Shown: piece by piece, positions 29,816-37,719 of the stretch | Layout: the number at the start of each line of letters is the position of its first letter | Numbering within the stretch: the stretch's first letter is position 1 | Assembly (NCBI RefSeq): GCF_025643335.1 | Contig: NZ_CP092489.1 | Coordinates: 3,420,501 to 3,484,500 of the forward strand | DNA length: 64,000 bases | Origin: Endozoicomonas sp. Mp262 | Lineage (GTDB): Bacteria > Pseudomonadota > Gammaproteobacteria > Pseudomonadales > Endozoicomonadaceae | Reading direction: 5' to 3' | The notes under the pieces: model-generated | Seen by the model: only the letters and a program-made list of their open reading frames with translations | Databases searched by the model: none | Told to the model about the DNA's origin: nothing | Position numbers and translations under genes: made by a program

Positions 29816-30631
29816 ATGGATATCAATTTTCCGCTGCTGTTAGTACTGGCGGTTTTTATTACAGGCATTGTTGCGCTGATTGACAGGTTTCTGCTTCAGC
29901 CCAGGCGGCAGCAGGCTGTTGATAACTATCGTGAAACGGCAGGTAACGAACCCGACTTGAGTGTTATAGAGGCTCTGGAGAAAGAGCCGGGCATTGTTGA
30001 CACCTGCAAATCCATTTTCCCAGTGCTGACACTGGTTCTAGTGTTACGCTCCTTTCTGTTTGAGCCTTTCCAGATTCCCTCCGGGTCAATGATTCCAACC
30101 CTTGAAGTGGGTGATTTTATTCTGGTCAACAAATACACCTATGGCCTGCGCCTGCCTGTTGTGGGCACGAAAATATTACCTGTGAATGATCCTAAAAGAG
30201 GGGATGTGATGGTTTTTAAGGAACCAAAAAACCCTAACATCAATTTTATCAAGCGAGTTATTGGGTTGCCGGGTGATAAGGTAACTTACCGCAATAAAAA
30301 GCTGTTTATTAATGATAACCCTGTGCCACAGAACTTTGTTGCCCAATTAAGTGACAGCGATTCATTTTACCGCTTATACGACGAAACCATTGAAGGAAAG
30401 ACTCACCAAATCAGAAAAGAACCCGCCATGCCGGATCTTGGCGAAGGTAGCTGGGTTGTACCCGAGGGTCACTACTTTATGATGGGGGATAATCGGGACA
30501 GGAGTAATGACAGCCGTTACTGGGGCTATGTACCACAACAGAATATTGTAGGTAAGGCTGTTTATATCTGGATGCACTGGCCTAAGTGGACAGACCTTCC
30601 CAATTTTAAAAATAATGGCGCGATTGAGTAA
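29816..30631 (+). CDS. lepB: Signal peptidase I
   Basis: 271 residues. Membrane segments lie at about residues 3-24 (FPLLLVLAVFITGIVALI) and 63-80. The catalytic Ser is in IPSGSMIPTLEVGDFILVNK near residue 92 and the general-base Lys in NFIKRVIGLPGDKV near 144. The C-terminal box is HYFMMGDNRDRSNDSRYWG. It cleaves signal peptides of exported proteins at the periplasmic face of the inner membrane. It follows lepA by 129 bp. Confidence 0.96.
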   Translation: MDINFPLLLVLAVFITGIVALIDRFLLQPRRQQAVDNYRETAGNEPDLSVIEALEKEPGIVDTCKSIFPVLTLVLVLRSFLFEPFQIPSGSMIPTLEVGDFILVNKYTYGLRLPVVGTKILPVNDPKRGDVMVFKEPKNPNINFIKRVIGLPGDKVTYRNKKLFINDNPVPQNFVAQLSDSDSFYRLYDETIEGKTHQIRKEPAMPDLGEGSWVVPEGHYFMMGDNRDRSNDSRYWGYVPQQNIVGKAVYIWMHWPKWTDLPNFKNNGAIE

Positions 30632-30663
30632 TGATGGGCAGGGTTCTCCCCCTGTCCATCATT
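30630..30663 (+). terminator. Hairpin overlapping the lepB stop
   Basis: AATGATGGGCAGGG at 30630-30643 pairs with CCCTGTCCATCATT at 30650-30663 with a single mismatch. It starts in the lepB stop codon. There is no strong T tract, so it may be a partial terminator or a processing site before the DUF4845-rnc-era genes. Confidence 0.5.
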
Positions 30664-30747
30664 ATCAGTACAAAGCAGGGTCTGAAACAGGAAGAGTCCG
30701 CGGTAAAATGGTAATATAAGCTGTTAAGCAGCAATTGGAGATGGATT

Positions 30748-31116
30748 ATGCCAGGGAAAAGGCAAGCAGGTGCAGGGGTTCTAAACCTATTTATCATCAT
30801 AGCCTTGATTTTGTTCTCGGCTATGCAGGGAATCAAACTGTTTCCTTATTATCTGGATGACTATGCCATAGGTAGAGTCCTGGCGTCCCTGGATAAGGAA
30901 GGTACGGGTTCCATCACAACGCCCCTGGAAGCCAGTGAATGGCTTGAACGAGGGTTGCAAAGTAACAATGTTGAACTCGGCGGTGATGAGTTCAGGGTAA
31001 GCGGTCATGGTGACGGACTAAGTGTTGATATCAATTATGAGCGCCGTGTCCATTTCATCTACAATATTGATTTTGTATTAAATTTTGAACACGTTTGGAA
31101 AGTTAAATCTAAGTGA
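30748..31116 (+). CDS. DUF4845 family membrane protein
   Basis: 122 residues with one N-terminal membrane segment ([20 protein letters not shown]). The remainder matches the small protein commonly found between lepB and rnc in Pseudomonas and relatives (DUF4845), with [19 protein letters not shown] and a conserved C-terminus [13 protein letters not shown]. Function is unknown. Its stop overlaps the rnc start by four bases. Confidence 0.85.
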   Translation: MPGKRQAGAGVLNLFIIIALILFSAMQGIKLFPYYLDDYAIGRVLASLDKEGTGSITTPLEASEWLERGLQSNNVELGGDEFRVSGHGDGLSVDINYERRVHFIYNIDFVLNFEHVWKVKSK

Positions 31117-31799
31117 AGTCTGAAAAAATTGCCCACCTGGAGCGCAGGTTGGGCTACGAATTTTCCGATAAGGGCCAGCTAGCGTTGGCCCTTACTCATC
31201 GTAGTTGTGGCAGTCGCAATAATGAGCGCCTGGAGTTTTTAGGAGACTCTATTGTTAATTTTATTATTGCTGAAGCATTGTATGAACAGTTTCCGGATGC
31301 CCGTGAAGGGCAGCTGAGCCGCCTGCGGGCAAGAATGGTTCGGGGGGCAACCCTGGCAGAGCTGGGTCGGGAGTTTGAACTGGGGGATTTCCTCAGGCTG
31401 GGTTCCGGTGAGCTTAAAAGCGGTGGTTATCGTCGTGAATCCATCCTTGCGGATGCCGTTGAGGCGATTATTGGTGCGATTTACCTTGATGCGGGAATGG
31501 AAACCTGTCGATCCCGTGTCCGTAGCTGGTTTGAGCAGCGGCTGGCTGTCCTCTCAACCACTGACCAGCAAAATAAAGACCCTAAAACCCGATTGCAGGA
31601 ATTTCTGCAGGCAAGGCAAAAATCCTTACCTCTTTATCGGGTTTCCAGTATCACAGGAGAAGCCCATGATCAGGTTTTTACTGTGGTGTGTGAACTGGAT
31701 TGCCTGGACCAGGATACCCTTGGTGAAGGACCAAGCCGCCGTGGAGCTGAGCAGCAAGCTGCCAGGAAAGCCTTGAAGTTGTTGGGAATTACACCATGA
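31113..31799 (+). CDS. rnc: Ribonuclease III
   Basis: 228 residues, usual length. The catalytic signature [20 protein letters not shown] lies at residues 36-55 and further acidic residues in [18 protein letters not shown]. The double-stranded RNA binding domain forms the last 70 residues ([20 protein letters not shown]). It cuts double-stranded RNA such as rRNA precursors. The start codon is GTG within a four-base overlap (GTGA) with the preceding gene. It overlaps era by four bases at its end. Confidence 0.96.
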   Translation: MKSEKIAHLERRLGYEFSDKGQLALALTHRSCGSRNNERLEFLGDSIVNFIIAEALYEQFPDAREGQLSRLRARMVRGATLAELGREFELGDFLRLGSGELKSGGYRRESILADAVEAIIGAIYLDAGMETCRSRVRSWFEQRLAVLSTTDQQNKDPKTRLQEFLQARQKSLPLYRVSSITGEAHDQVFTVVCELDCLDQDTLGEGPSRRGAEQQAARKALKLLGITP

Positions 31800-32818
31800 A
31801 TACAAACACCTCTCGCTCTGCCGAAGGTTCTTTTTTCGCTGAAGGCTCTCTTCCCGCTGAAGGCTCTCTTCCCGCCGAAGAACTACTTCAGGCCGGTGAA
31901 AATGATGCAATAACCGGAGGGGATCGTTGTGGTTATGTGGCCATTGTAGGTCGACCTAATGTGGGTAAGTCGACACTGCTGAACCACATTTTGGGGCAGA
32001 AACTGTCTATCACCTCCCGCCGTCCCCAGACTACCCGGCATCAGGTGCTGGGAATCAAAACAGAAAAGGGAGTGCAGACCGTTTATGTGGACACACCCGG
32101 TATGCACAAGGTTCAGAAAAAAGCCATTAACCGCTATATGAACCGGGCGGCAAGTAGTGCCCTGGCAGACGTGGATGCGATTGTTTTTGTTGTTGACCGG
32201 TTAACCTGGACCGATGAAGACCAGATGGTTCTGAACAAGATCAGGGATGCTCGTTGCCCCGTGATCCTGGCAGTGAATAAGGTGGATCGTATCAAGGATA
32301 AGGAAACCCTGTTTCCCCATCTTGAACTGCTCGCCCGGAAAGCCGATTTTAAAGCCATTATTCCTCTTTCAGCCCAGCATGGACACAACCTGGAACAGCT
32401 GGAGGAACAGGTGGCTGATTTGATGCCGGACAGCATACACTTTTTCCCTGAGGATCAAATTACTGATAGAAGCTCCCGTTTCCTGGCAGCGGAACTGGTA
32501 AGGGAGAAAGTCATGCGGCAGCTGGGGGATGAAATTCCCTATGAAATTGCTGTAGAAATTGAGGAGTTCCGTCAGGAGCAGAGACCAAAAGGACCTTTGT
32601 TAACCATCAGTGCGCTGATTCTTGTGGAGCGTCCTGGCCAGAAAGCCATTGTAATTGGTGATAAGGGTGCCCGACTGAAAAAAATCGGTCAAGAGTCCCG
32701 TTATGACATGGAACGTATGTTTGATTCAAAAATTATGCTAAACCTGTGGGTCAAGGTGAAAGGGGGCTGGTCTGATGATGAGCGAGCCCTTAAGAGCCTG
32801 GGTTATGAACATCAGTAA
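31796..32818 (+). CDS. era: GTPase Era with repeat-bearing N-terminal extension
   Basis: 340 residues, about 40 longer than E. coli Era. The extra residues are N-terminal and low in complexity ([24 protein letters not shown]). The GTPase core begins at [20 protein letters not shown] (G1 near 52-59), with [19 protein letters not shown] and NKVDRIKD. The KH RNA-binding domain ends the protein ([20 protein letters not shown]). Era binds 16S rRNA during 30S assembly. The ATG at 31796 overlaps the rnc stop (ATGA). I see no better downstream start before the core, so the extension is probably translated. Confidence 0.95.
   Translation: MNTNTSRSAEGSFFAEGSLPAEGSLPAEELLQAGENDAITGGDRCGYVAIVGRPNVGKSTLLNHILGQKLSITSRRPQTTRHQVLGIKTEKGVQTVYVDTPGMHKVQKKAINRYMNRAASSALADVDAIVFVVDRLTWTDEDQMVLNKIRDARCPVILAVNKVDRIKDKETLFPHLELLARKADFKAIIPLSAQHGHNLEQLEEQVADLMPDSIHFFPEDQITDRSSRFLAAELVREKVMRQLGDEIPYEIAVEIEEFRQEQRPKGPLLTISALILVERPGQKAIVIGDKGARLKKIGQESRYDMERMFDSKIMLNLWVKVKGGWSDDERALKSLGYEHQ
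31820..31891 (+). repeat. 18-bp tandem repeat inside era
   Basis: Four units of 18 bases, starting at 31820, 31838, 31856 and 31874. The two middle units are identical (GCTGAAGGCTCTCTTCCC), and the outer two are diverged. Each codes six residues of the pattern AEGSLP. The unit is a multiple of three, so copy changes would keep the era frame. Confidence 0.8.
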
Positions 32819-32826
32819 ACGCCGCT

Positions 32827-33549
32827 ATGAATTGTGAGCTGAGTATGGCCTGGCTGCTTCATCGCCGGCCTTACAAGGAAAGCTCCGTGATTGCCGATTT
32901 TCTGGTGGAAAATCATGGCCGGGTGGCGATGGTGGTGAAAGGAGCCAGAAAGGGGCGCTCATTACGCAGCACGCTATTGCAGCCTTTTAGCCAGGTGGCG
33001 ATAAACTGGCGAGGTAAAGGTGAGCTTAAAACCCTGACCACTATTGAGTCCGTACAAGGCTATCGGCTGGATGGTGATGGCCTGTTATGTGGCTTTTACC
33101 TGAATGAGTTGTTGTTACGGGCTGTATTACAGGGACAGCCGGATGAAGGCATAGCAGCACTTTATGCTACAGTTATTGAGCAGTTGGCCAGTGGGCAACT
33201 GCTTGAGCCAGCACTCAGGTTTTTCGAACTGGAATTATTGGATCTGCTGGGATACCTGCCCTCGTTAACCCATGAGGCTGATACGGGAAGACCATTGAGT
33301 GCTAAAAAAAATTATTGTTTCCAGGCTGGTGTGGGACTCGTTCCGTTGGATGACTCAGCTGGAATACCGGATTCCCGTTATGGTTATCAGGTAGCTGCCC
33401 TCAAGGCGCTGGATGCCCGTGATTTTACCGACAGTGCCTTTTATCCGGTATTCAAACGCTTTACCCGTCAGGCCTTAACGATGGTTATTGGTGACCGTCC
33501 CTTGAAGAGCCGTGAATTGTTTATTCGGTCTAACAAGGGCACAACATGA
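32827..33549 (+). CDS. recO: DNA repair protein RecO
   Basis: 240 residues. The N-terminal OB-fold part (WLLHRRPYKESSVIADFLVE, then GRVAMVVKGARKG) and the GKGELKTLTTIES stretch match RecO, followed by YLNELLLRAVLQGQPDEGI. It helps load RecA on SSB-coated DNA in the RecFOR pathway, complementing the recBCD genes at the other side of the window. It follows era by eight bases. Confidence 0.93.
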   Translation: MNCELSMAWLLHRRPYKESSVIADFLVENHGRVAMVVKGARKGRSLRSTLLQPFSQVAINWRGKGELKTLTTIESVQGYRLDGDGLLCGFYLNELLLRAVLQGQPDEGIAALYATVIEQLASGQLLEPALRFFELELLDLLGYLPSLTHEADTGRPLSAKKNYCFQAGVGLVPLDDSAGIPDSRYGYQVAALKALDARDFTDSAFYPVFKRFTRQALTMVIGDRPLKSRELFIRSNKGTT

Positions 33550-33567
33550 TGATAAGGAAGATGTAAT

Positions 33568-34314
33568 ATGGTACCACATCAACGAATACTGTTAGGCGTC
33601 AATATTGACCATGTTGCCACGTTACGCCAGGCCAGGGGTATTCGTTATCCGGATCCGGTGCAGGCGGCCATAGACGCAGAGGAGGCCGGGGCAGATGGTA
33701 TTACCGTACATTTAAGGGAAGACCGTCGTCATATCCAGGATCGTGATGTCAAGCTAATCAGGGACGTTCTGCAAACGCGAATGAATCTGGAAATGGCGGT
33801 CACCGAAGAGATGCTGGGTATTGCTGAAGAGATTTGTCCTGAAAACGTGTGTCTTGTTCCTGAGAAGAGGCAAGAGCTGACAACAGAGGGCGGCCTGGAT
33901 GTTGCCGGAAATATTGGGTCTGTCAAAGATGCCTGTCGTCGTCTGGCTGCAAAGGGAATAGAGGTTTCGCTGTTTATTGATCCTGAAGCTGTGCAAATTT
34001 CAGCAGCGGCCGAATGTGGAGCGCCAGTCATAGAATTGCATACCGGAGCTTACGCTGATGCCGACAGCCCCCAGGCCATGAAAGCCGAGCTGGAGCGCCT
34101 CCAGGGAGCGGTTGATTATGCCTTGGAAAAAGGGCTGGTTGTTAATGCCGGCCACGGTCTTAACTATCAGAATGTTGAGCCGGTGGCTGCCATTCCAGGG
34201 ATTAATGAGTTGAACATTGGCCACTCAATTATTTCACGGGCACTCTTTTCCGGGTTGAAAGACGCGGTCAGGGAAATGAAAAAATTGATGCTCAGGGCTG
34301 CCCTGCATAAATGA
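33568..34314 (+). CDS. pdxJ: Pyridoxine 5'-phosphate synthase
   Basis: 248 residues, TIM barrel. Family motifs are [20 protein letters not shown] at the start, [35 protein letters not shown], and [13 protein letters not shown] followed by [12 protein letters not shown]. PdxJ joins 1-deoxyxylulose 5-phosphate with aminoacetone phosphate in vitamin B6 synthesis. GGAAGATGTAAT before the ATG gives a suitable ribosome site. Its stop overlaps acpS by four bases. Confidence 0.96.
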   Translation: MVPHQRILLGVNIDHVATLRQARGIRYPDPVQAAIDAEEAGADGITVHLREDRRHIQDRDVKLIRDVLQTRMNLEMAVTEEMLGIAEEICPENVCLVPEKRQELTTEGGLDVAGNIGSVKDACRRLAAKGIEVSLFIDPEAVQISAAAECGAPVIELHTGAYADADSPQAMKAELERLQGAVDYALEKGLVVNAGHGLNYQNVEPVAAIPGINELNIGHSIISRALFSGLKDAVREMKKLMLRAALHK

Positions 34315-34691
34315 TTGCCGGAATTGGTACAGATATCATTCGAGTGAGCAGTATAAAGGCCATCATTGAGCGTCATGGTGAACGATTTGCCCGCCGCATT
34401 TTACTTGATCCGGAACTCGCAGCCTATAGAAAAGCAGCTAACCCGGCGGCTTTTCTTGCCAAGCGCTTTGCTGCCAAAGAGGCGGCAGCAAAAGCACTGG
34501 GTACAGGCATCGGCAAAGTTTCCTTTCAGCATCTTGAAGTCAGCAATGATGAGAAAGGTGCTCCCCTGTTGACGCTCCATGGCTACGCAGCGGAGTTGCA
34601 AAAAGCCCGTGGCATTACCCGCTGCCATCTGACCTTATCCGATGAAACTGATAATGCAGTGGCTTTTGTGGTACTTGAAACGGCAGGCTGA
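34311..34691 (+). CDS. acpS: Holo-[acyl-carrier-protein] synthase
   Basis: 126 residues, usual size. The N-terminal motif [11 protein letters not shown] carries the Mg-binding Asp, and [20 protein letters not shown] carries the second acidic site. It attaches phosphopantetheine to acyl carrier protein. It starts in a four-base ATGA overlap with pdxJ and ends the conserved lepA-to-acpS block. The accessory pseudokinase locus follows directly. Confidence 0.95.
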   Translation: MIAGIGTDIIRVSSIKAIIERHGERFARRILLDPELAAYRKAANPAAFLAKRFAAKEAAAKALGTGIGKVSFQHLEVSNDEKGAPLLTLHGYAAELQKARGITRCHLTLSDETDNAVAFVVLETAG

Positions 34692-34713
34692 CAGTTGCCT
34701 GCCGGATTGTGGC

Positions 34714-34751
34714 ATTTGGCTGAGCATACGAGCAAACGTCAACAGCCCCTA
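34714..34751. repeat. Truncated end of the two-hairpin repeat element
   Basis: GCAAACGTCAACAGCCCCT at 34732-34750 repeats the right terminal inverted repeat of the element at 35844-36110. The bases before it (TTTGGCTGAGCATACGA) match that element's inner side (TTTGGCTGCGCACATGA) with three or four differences. This is a remnant of about 38 bp. It abuts the stop codon of the pseudokinase-like gene. Confidence 0.75.
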
Positions 34752-34752
34752 A

Positions 34753-35775
34753 TTATTCGTCCCCATCCATGAAAAAGGGATAGTTTAGTATCTCCTTAAG
34801 GGGGCGGCTGCTGTCACTGAGCATTTCCATCAGCGCCCCTTGTGCGTCTGGAGGAATGCCCGTATCATTTTCAATGTTGCCAAGCCGTCCCTGGGAAAAA
34901 TCATCATTCATATCCTTAGGCAGGGATCCTGAAAGTAAACCATACATGAAAGAGGCAACGGATCGTAAGTCATCCAGTTTATTCCTGGCTTCTATCGTCA
35001 TTGATGTTTCATCTACCTCTGGAAAGCCCATGGGTGACTTTTTTGCATCCGGAAACAGTATTGAGTCTTTTTTATCCAGCTGTTTATAGGGGTTAAGGCC
35101 AAGCCTGCCATCCGGAGCAATAAAAATATCCTCTAGCCTTTTGCAATAGCCGTATTGACCCTGGTCATGAAGGTGCTGCACCCGATTGATTAACTGGCGT
35201 GCTAGATGGCGAACTTCAGGTTTGGTAAACGGTTGGAACGTTATCCAGTCTCCAGCAGTGTTCATTGCATTACACAGGTCGTGGAATTTATCCTCCAGTG
35301 TTAACAGATCATGGACTTCTTTATGTAACGATGGTTTCACCTGGTGCTTTTTTGCCACCTTATCCCAGACCTTGTGAGCACTCATATGTGTTAGCTGGGG
35401 AAGGTCAGATAGCAGAACTTGCCACTCTTCTTTGGTCGAAGGAGGGGGTGGCGGCTGTGGTAATCCACTGTATGGGCCGGAGGAAGTATCATCACCTGGA
35501 CTGGGTTTCCAGTGATCCCCCGTCAGCTTGTTTGCTATCACTTTCACAACCTTCCTTACTTCAAGGTACGCGATCAATCTTTCCACAAGGGGAAGTTTTC
35601 GTATAAATGCAAAAAATCTATCCCTTTTGGAATAAGGTTTGACTTCTGGTTGCTGATGACACTGCCAGGCCGCAAATTTTGCAATGGGCTTATCACCGGG
35701 GGTGTTGTCCTGACCTGCAAGGGATTCTGGAGGCTGTTGTAGTCCAGAAGTAACTGGTGCTCTTGGAGAGTCCAT
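34753..35775 (-). CDS. Degenerate protein-kinase-like protein (putative pseudokinase)
   Basis: 340 residues, no signal peptide. Residues 1-45 are P/Q-rich, followed by a basic hydrophobic stretch (LPLVERLIAYLEVRKVVKVI) and a proline run (about 106-112). From about residue 190 the order of elements mimics a protein-kinase C-lobe. RHLARQLINRVQHLHDQGQY resembles helix E and the start of the catalytic loop. CKRLEDIFIAPDGRLGLNPY stands where HRDLKPENIL...DFG would be. LDDLRSVASFMYGLLSGSLP resembles the helix F motif DxWSxGxxxxELxxGxxP. RPLKEILNYPFF resembles the usual C-terminal end. The catalytic Asp, DFG, glycine loop and VAIK lysine are not found, so activity is unlikely. The resemblance is my reading by eye. 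It interrupts the usual acpS-to-rlmD gene order and is bracketed by copies of one repeat element. Confidence 0.62.
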   Translation of the reverse strand: MDSPRAPVTSGLQQPPESLAGQDNTPGDKPIAKFAAWQCHQQPEVKPYSKRDRFFAFIRKLPLVERLIAYLEVRKVVKVIANKLTGDHWKPSPGDDTSSGPYSGLPQPPPPPSTKEEWQVLLSDLPQLTHMSAHKVWDKVAKKHQVKPSLHKEVHDLLTLEDKFHDLCNAMNTAGDWITFQPFTKPEVRHLARQLINRVQHLHDQGQYGYCKRLEDIFIAPDGRLGLNPYKQLDKKDSILFPDAKKSPMGFPEVDETSMTIEARNKLDDLRSVASFMYGLLSGSLPKDMNDDFSQGRLGNIENDTGIPPDAQGALMEMLSDSSRPLKEILNYPFFMDGDE

Positions 35776-35843
35776 TGGCTTCCTTCCGTGGTAGCGGCTT
35801 TTAAATAAGAATGACTTCTTTATTTGTATCTATAGCATGTATT

Positions 35844-36110
35844 CTAGGGGCTGTTGACGTTTGATCGTGGGCTCAGTGGCTCGTAAAGCGGTTTTCCGCA
35901 AGACGGACTGGTGCAGGCATAGTTATTCTACGTCAAGCCAGTCCAACGCAGTCGGAAAGCCGCTTTACGAGCCACCCGAAGGGCCAAAACCAGCGATTCC
36001 GTGCCGTCGTTGCAGTAGCTTGAAAGACGTGAGTCTTCCTGCGCTACTGCGTCTAGCCACGAAACCGCTGGTTTTGGCTGCGCACATGATCAAACGTCAA
36101 CAGCCCCTAG
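35844..36110. repeat. 267-bp two-hairpin element with 23-bp terminal inverted repeats
   Basis: The ends are perfect inverted repeats of 23 bp (CTAGGGGCTGTTGACGTTTG, then ATC, at 35844-35866; complement at 36088-36110). Inside are two long imperfect hairpins. One runs from about 35876 to 35975, with 16-base perfect outer arms GTGGCTCGTAAAGCGG / CCGCTTTACGAGCCAC. The second runs from about 35980 to 36083, with arms GCCAAAACCAGCG / CGCTGGTTTTGGC and GCAGTAGC / GCTACTGC. No frame of note codes in it. It looks like a non-autonomous transposable element (MITE) or a structured regulatory repeat. The rest of the 549-bp gap to rlmD (36111-36324) holds a short inverted repeat (CGGACTT / AAGTCCG near 36222-36256) and nothing else I recognise. 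Confidence 0.85.
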
Positions 36111-36324
36111 GATAACTTTAGCCGGGAATTTCTGCATCCTGCTACACAGCTATTTACATAAACCTTGAGAAAGGTCTCCTGCGAATATTTCTCTTTCACG
36201 GTAAAATGATCATTTCTATTCGGACTTCGACCGCAGTAGAACAGACTTAAGTCCGACAGGCTCCTAGATAGCCTTTGGCAGAAGCAGATAGGAAAAGGCA
36301 ATATTTTTGTTAAGGAATCAGTCT

Positions 36325-37650
36325 ATGAATTTTTCTCGTGCCCCCTCTCGAACGTACTGGAAAAAAGAAGAGGAGGTGCAGATCACTGGTCTTTCCCATG
36401 ATGGCAGGGGATTAGCCAGATATCAGGGTAAAACTATTTTTGTGGAAGGGGCTCTGGAACAGGAAACGGTTACTATTCAACCCATTAAAGCCCATAGAAA
36501 GTTTATGGATGCCAGGGTCAGGCAAGTACTGGCCGAATCCACTGAGCGTTGCCAGGTGGATTGTCCACATTTTGGCCAATGTGGTGGTTGCAGTTTGCAA
36601 TACTGGTCCCACGAAGGACAGTTAAAAGGAAAGCAGCGTATTGTCCTCGATCAGCTCAATCGTTTTGGCGGAATTGCACCTGTTGATATCACAGAACCTC
36701 TGGTGTCAGAGCCCTATGGTTACCGGCATCGCTGCAGATTGGCCATTCGTTGGCAAAAGGGACAACTGCAACTGGGCTTCAGGGCATCACAAAGCCAGTC
36801 TATTTGTGATATTAATGTATGTCCGGTATTAGCCGAACCCCTACAGGCTTTGCCTGAATTATTGCGAAATACGCTGCCTACCCTGAAGGGCAAACGGTCT
36901 ATTAGTCATGCCGAATTATTTCTGGCAGATAACGGCAGGGCTATTTTACTCAGGCATATCAAACCGCTGTCTGACCATGACAGGAATATTTTAAGTGTGT
37001 GTGCAGAGCGTCATCAGTTGCATTTATTCTTGCAGGATAATGATCGGCAGATTCACTGTCTTTATGCGGCAGATGGTGATGATAAGCTCTACTACAGTCT
37101 GCCTGAAAGCGGGTTAAAAATGGCTTTTCAGCCATCTGATTTCACCCAGGTGAATGGGCAGATCAACCGAAAAATGGTAGCTCAGGCAATAGAATGGCTT
37201 GATATTGATGAAAAAGACCAAATACTGGACTTGTACTGCGGGTTAGGTAATTTTTCCCTGGCCATGGCAAAAAAAGCCGGTACGGTGGTGGGTGTAGAAG
37301 GCGGAGCCGGTGCTGTAGCCCGGGCCAGGGAAAATGCCGGTATTAACCAGTTAACCCATTGTGAGTTTTTTGTTGTGGACCTTTCTGGTGAAATAACTCA
37401 TCAAGAATGGGCCAACAGGCAATATGATGCCGTTGTGCTTGATCCCCCAAGAGTCGGAGCTCAAGAGGTTATAGAGCAACTGGGCAGCCAGCTGCCAGGC
37501 AAGGTGTTGTATATTTCCTGTAATCCGGCAACCCTTGCCAGGGATGCCGGGCTGTTAAAGGCAGCGGGATTCCAGCTTCAACGATTTGGGGTAATGGACA
37601 TGTTCCCCCAAACCGCTCATATTGAGTCTATGGCCTTATTTGTGCGCTAG
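36325..37650 (+). CDS. rlmD: 23S rRNA (uracil-1939-C5)-methyltransferase RlmD
   Basis: 441 residues from the ATG at 36325 (TAAGGAA seven bases upstream); an in-frame TTG at 36307 is less likely. An N-terminal TRAM domain (VQITGLSHDGRGLARYQGKT) is followed by the Fe-S cysteine cluster CPHFGQCGGCSLQYW. The SAM-binding motif is ILDLYCGLGNFSLAMAKKAG, then VVLDPPRVGAQEVIEQL, and the catalytic Cys lies in LYISCNPATLARDAG. It methylates U1939 of 23S rRNA. It is followed by relA, as in Pseudomonas. Confidence 0.95.
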   Translation: MNFSRAPSRTYWKKEEEVQITGLSHDGRGLARYQGKTIFVEGALEQETVTIQPIKAHRKFMDARVRQVLAESTERCQVDCPHFGQCGGCSLQYWSHEGQLKGKQRIVLDQLNRFGGIAPVDITEPLVSEPYGYRHRCRLAIRWQKGQLQLGFRASQSQSICDINVCPVLAEPLQALPELLRNTLPTLKGKRSISHAELFLADNGRAILLRHIKPLSDHDRNILSVCAERHQLHLFLQDNDRQIHCLYAADGDDKLYYSLPESGLKMAFQPSDFTQVNGQINRKMVAQAIEWLDIDEKDQILDLYCGLGNFSLAMAKKAGTVVGVEGGAGAVARARENAGINQLTHCEFFVVDLSGEITHQEWANRQYDAVVLDPPRVGAQEVIEQLGSQLPGKVLYISCNPATLARDAGLLKAAGFQLQRFGVMDMFPQTAHIESMALFVR

Positions 37651-37719
37651 CTCCAGTTTGCGGCCTGGGCCTCTCAGGCAAAATACAGAGGCATATGTTA
37701 AAAAAACGGAAAATGATTC

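Noticed and set aside
35844-36110. CRISPR array or tRNA cluster
   Set aside because: The repeats are inverted arms of hairpins, not evenly spaced direct repeats, and no tRNA cloverleaf or T-arm sequence is seen here or elsewhere in the window.
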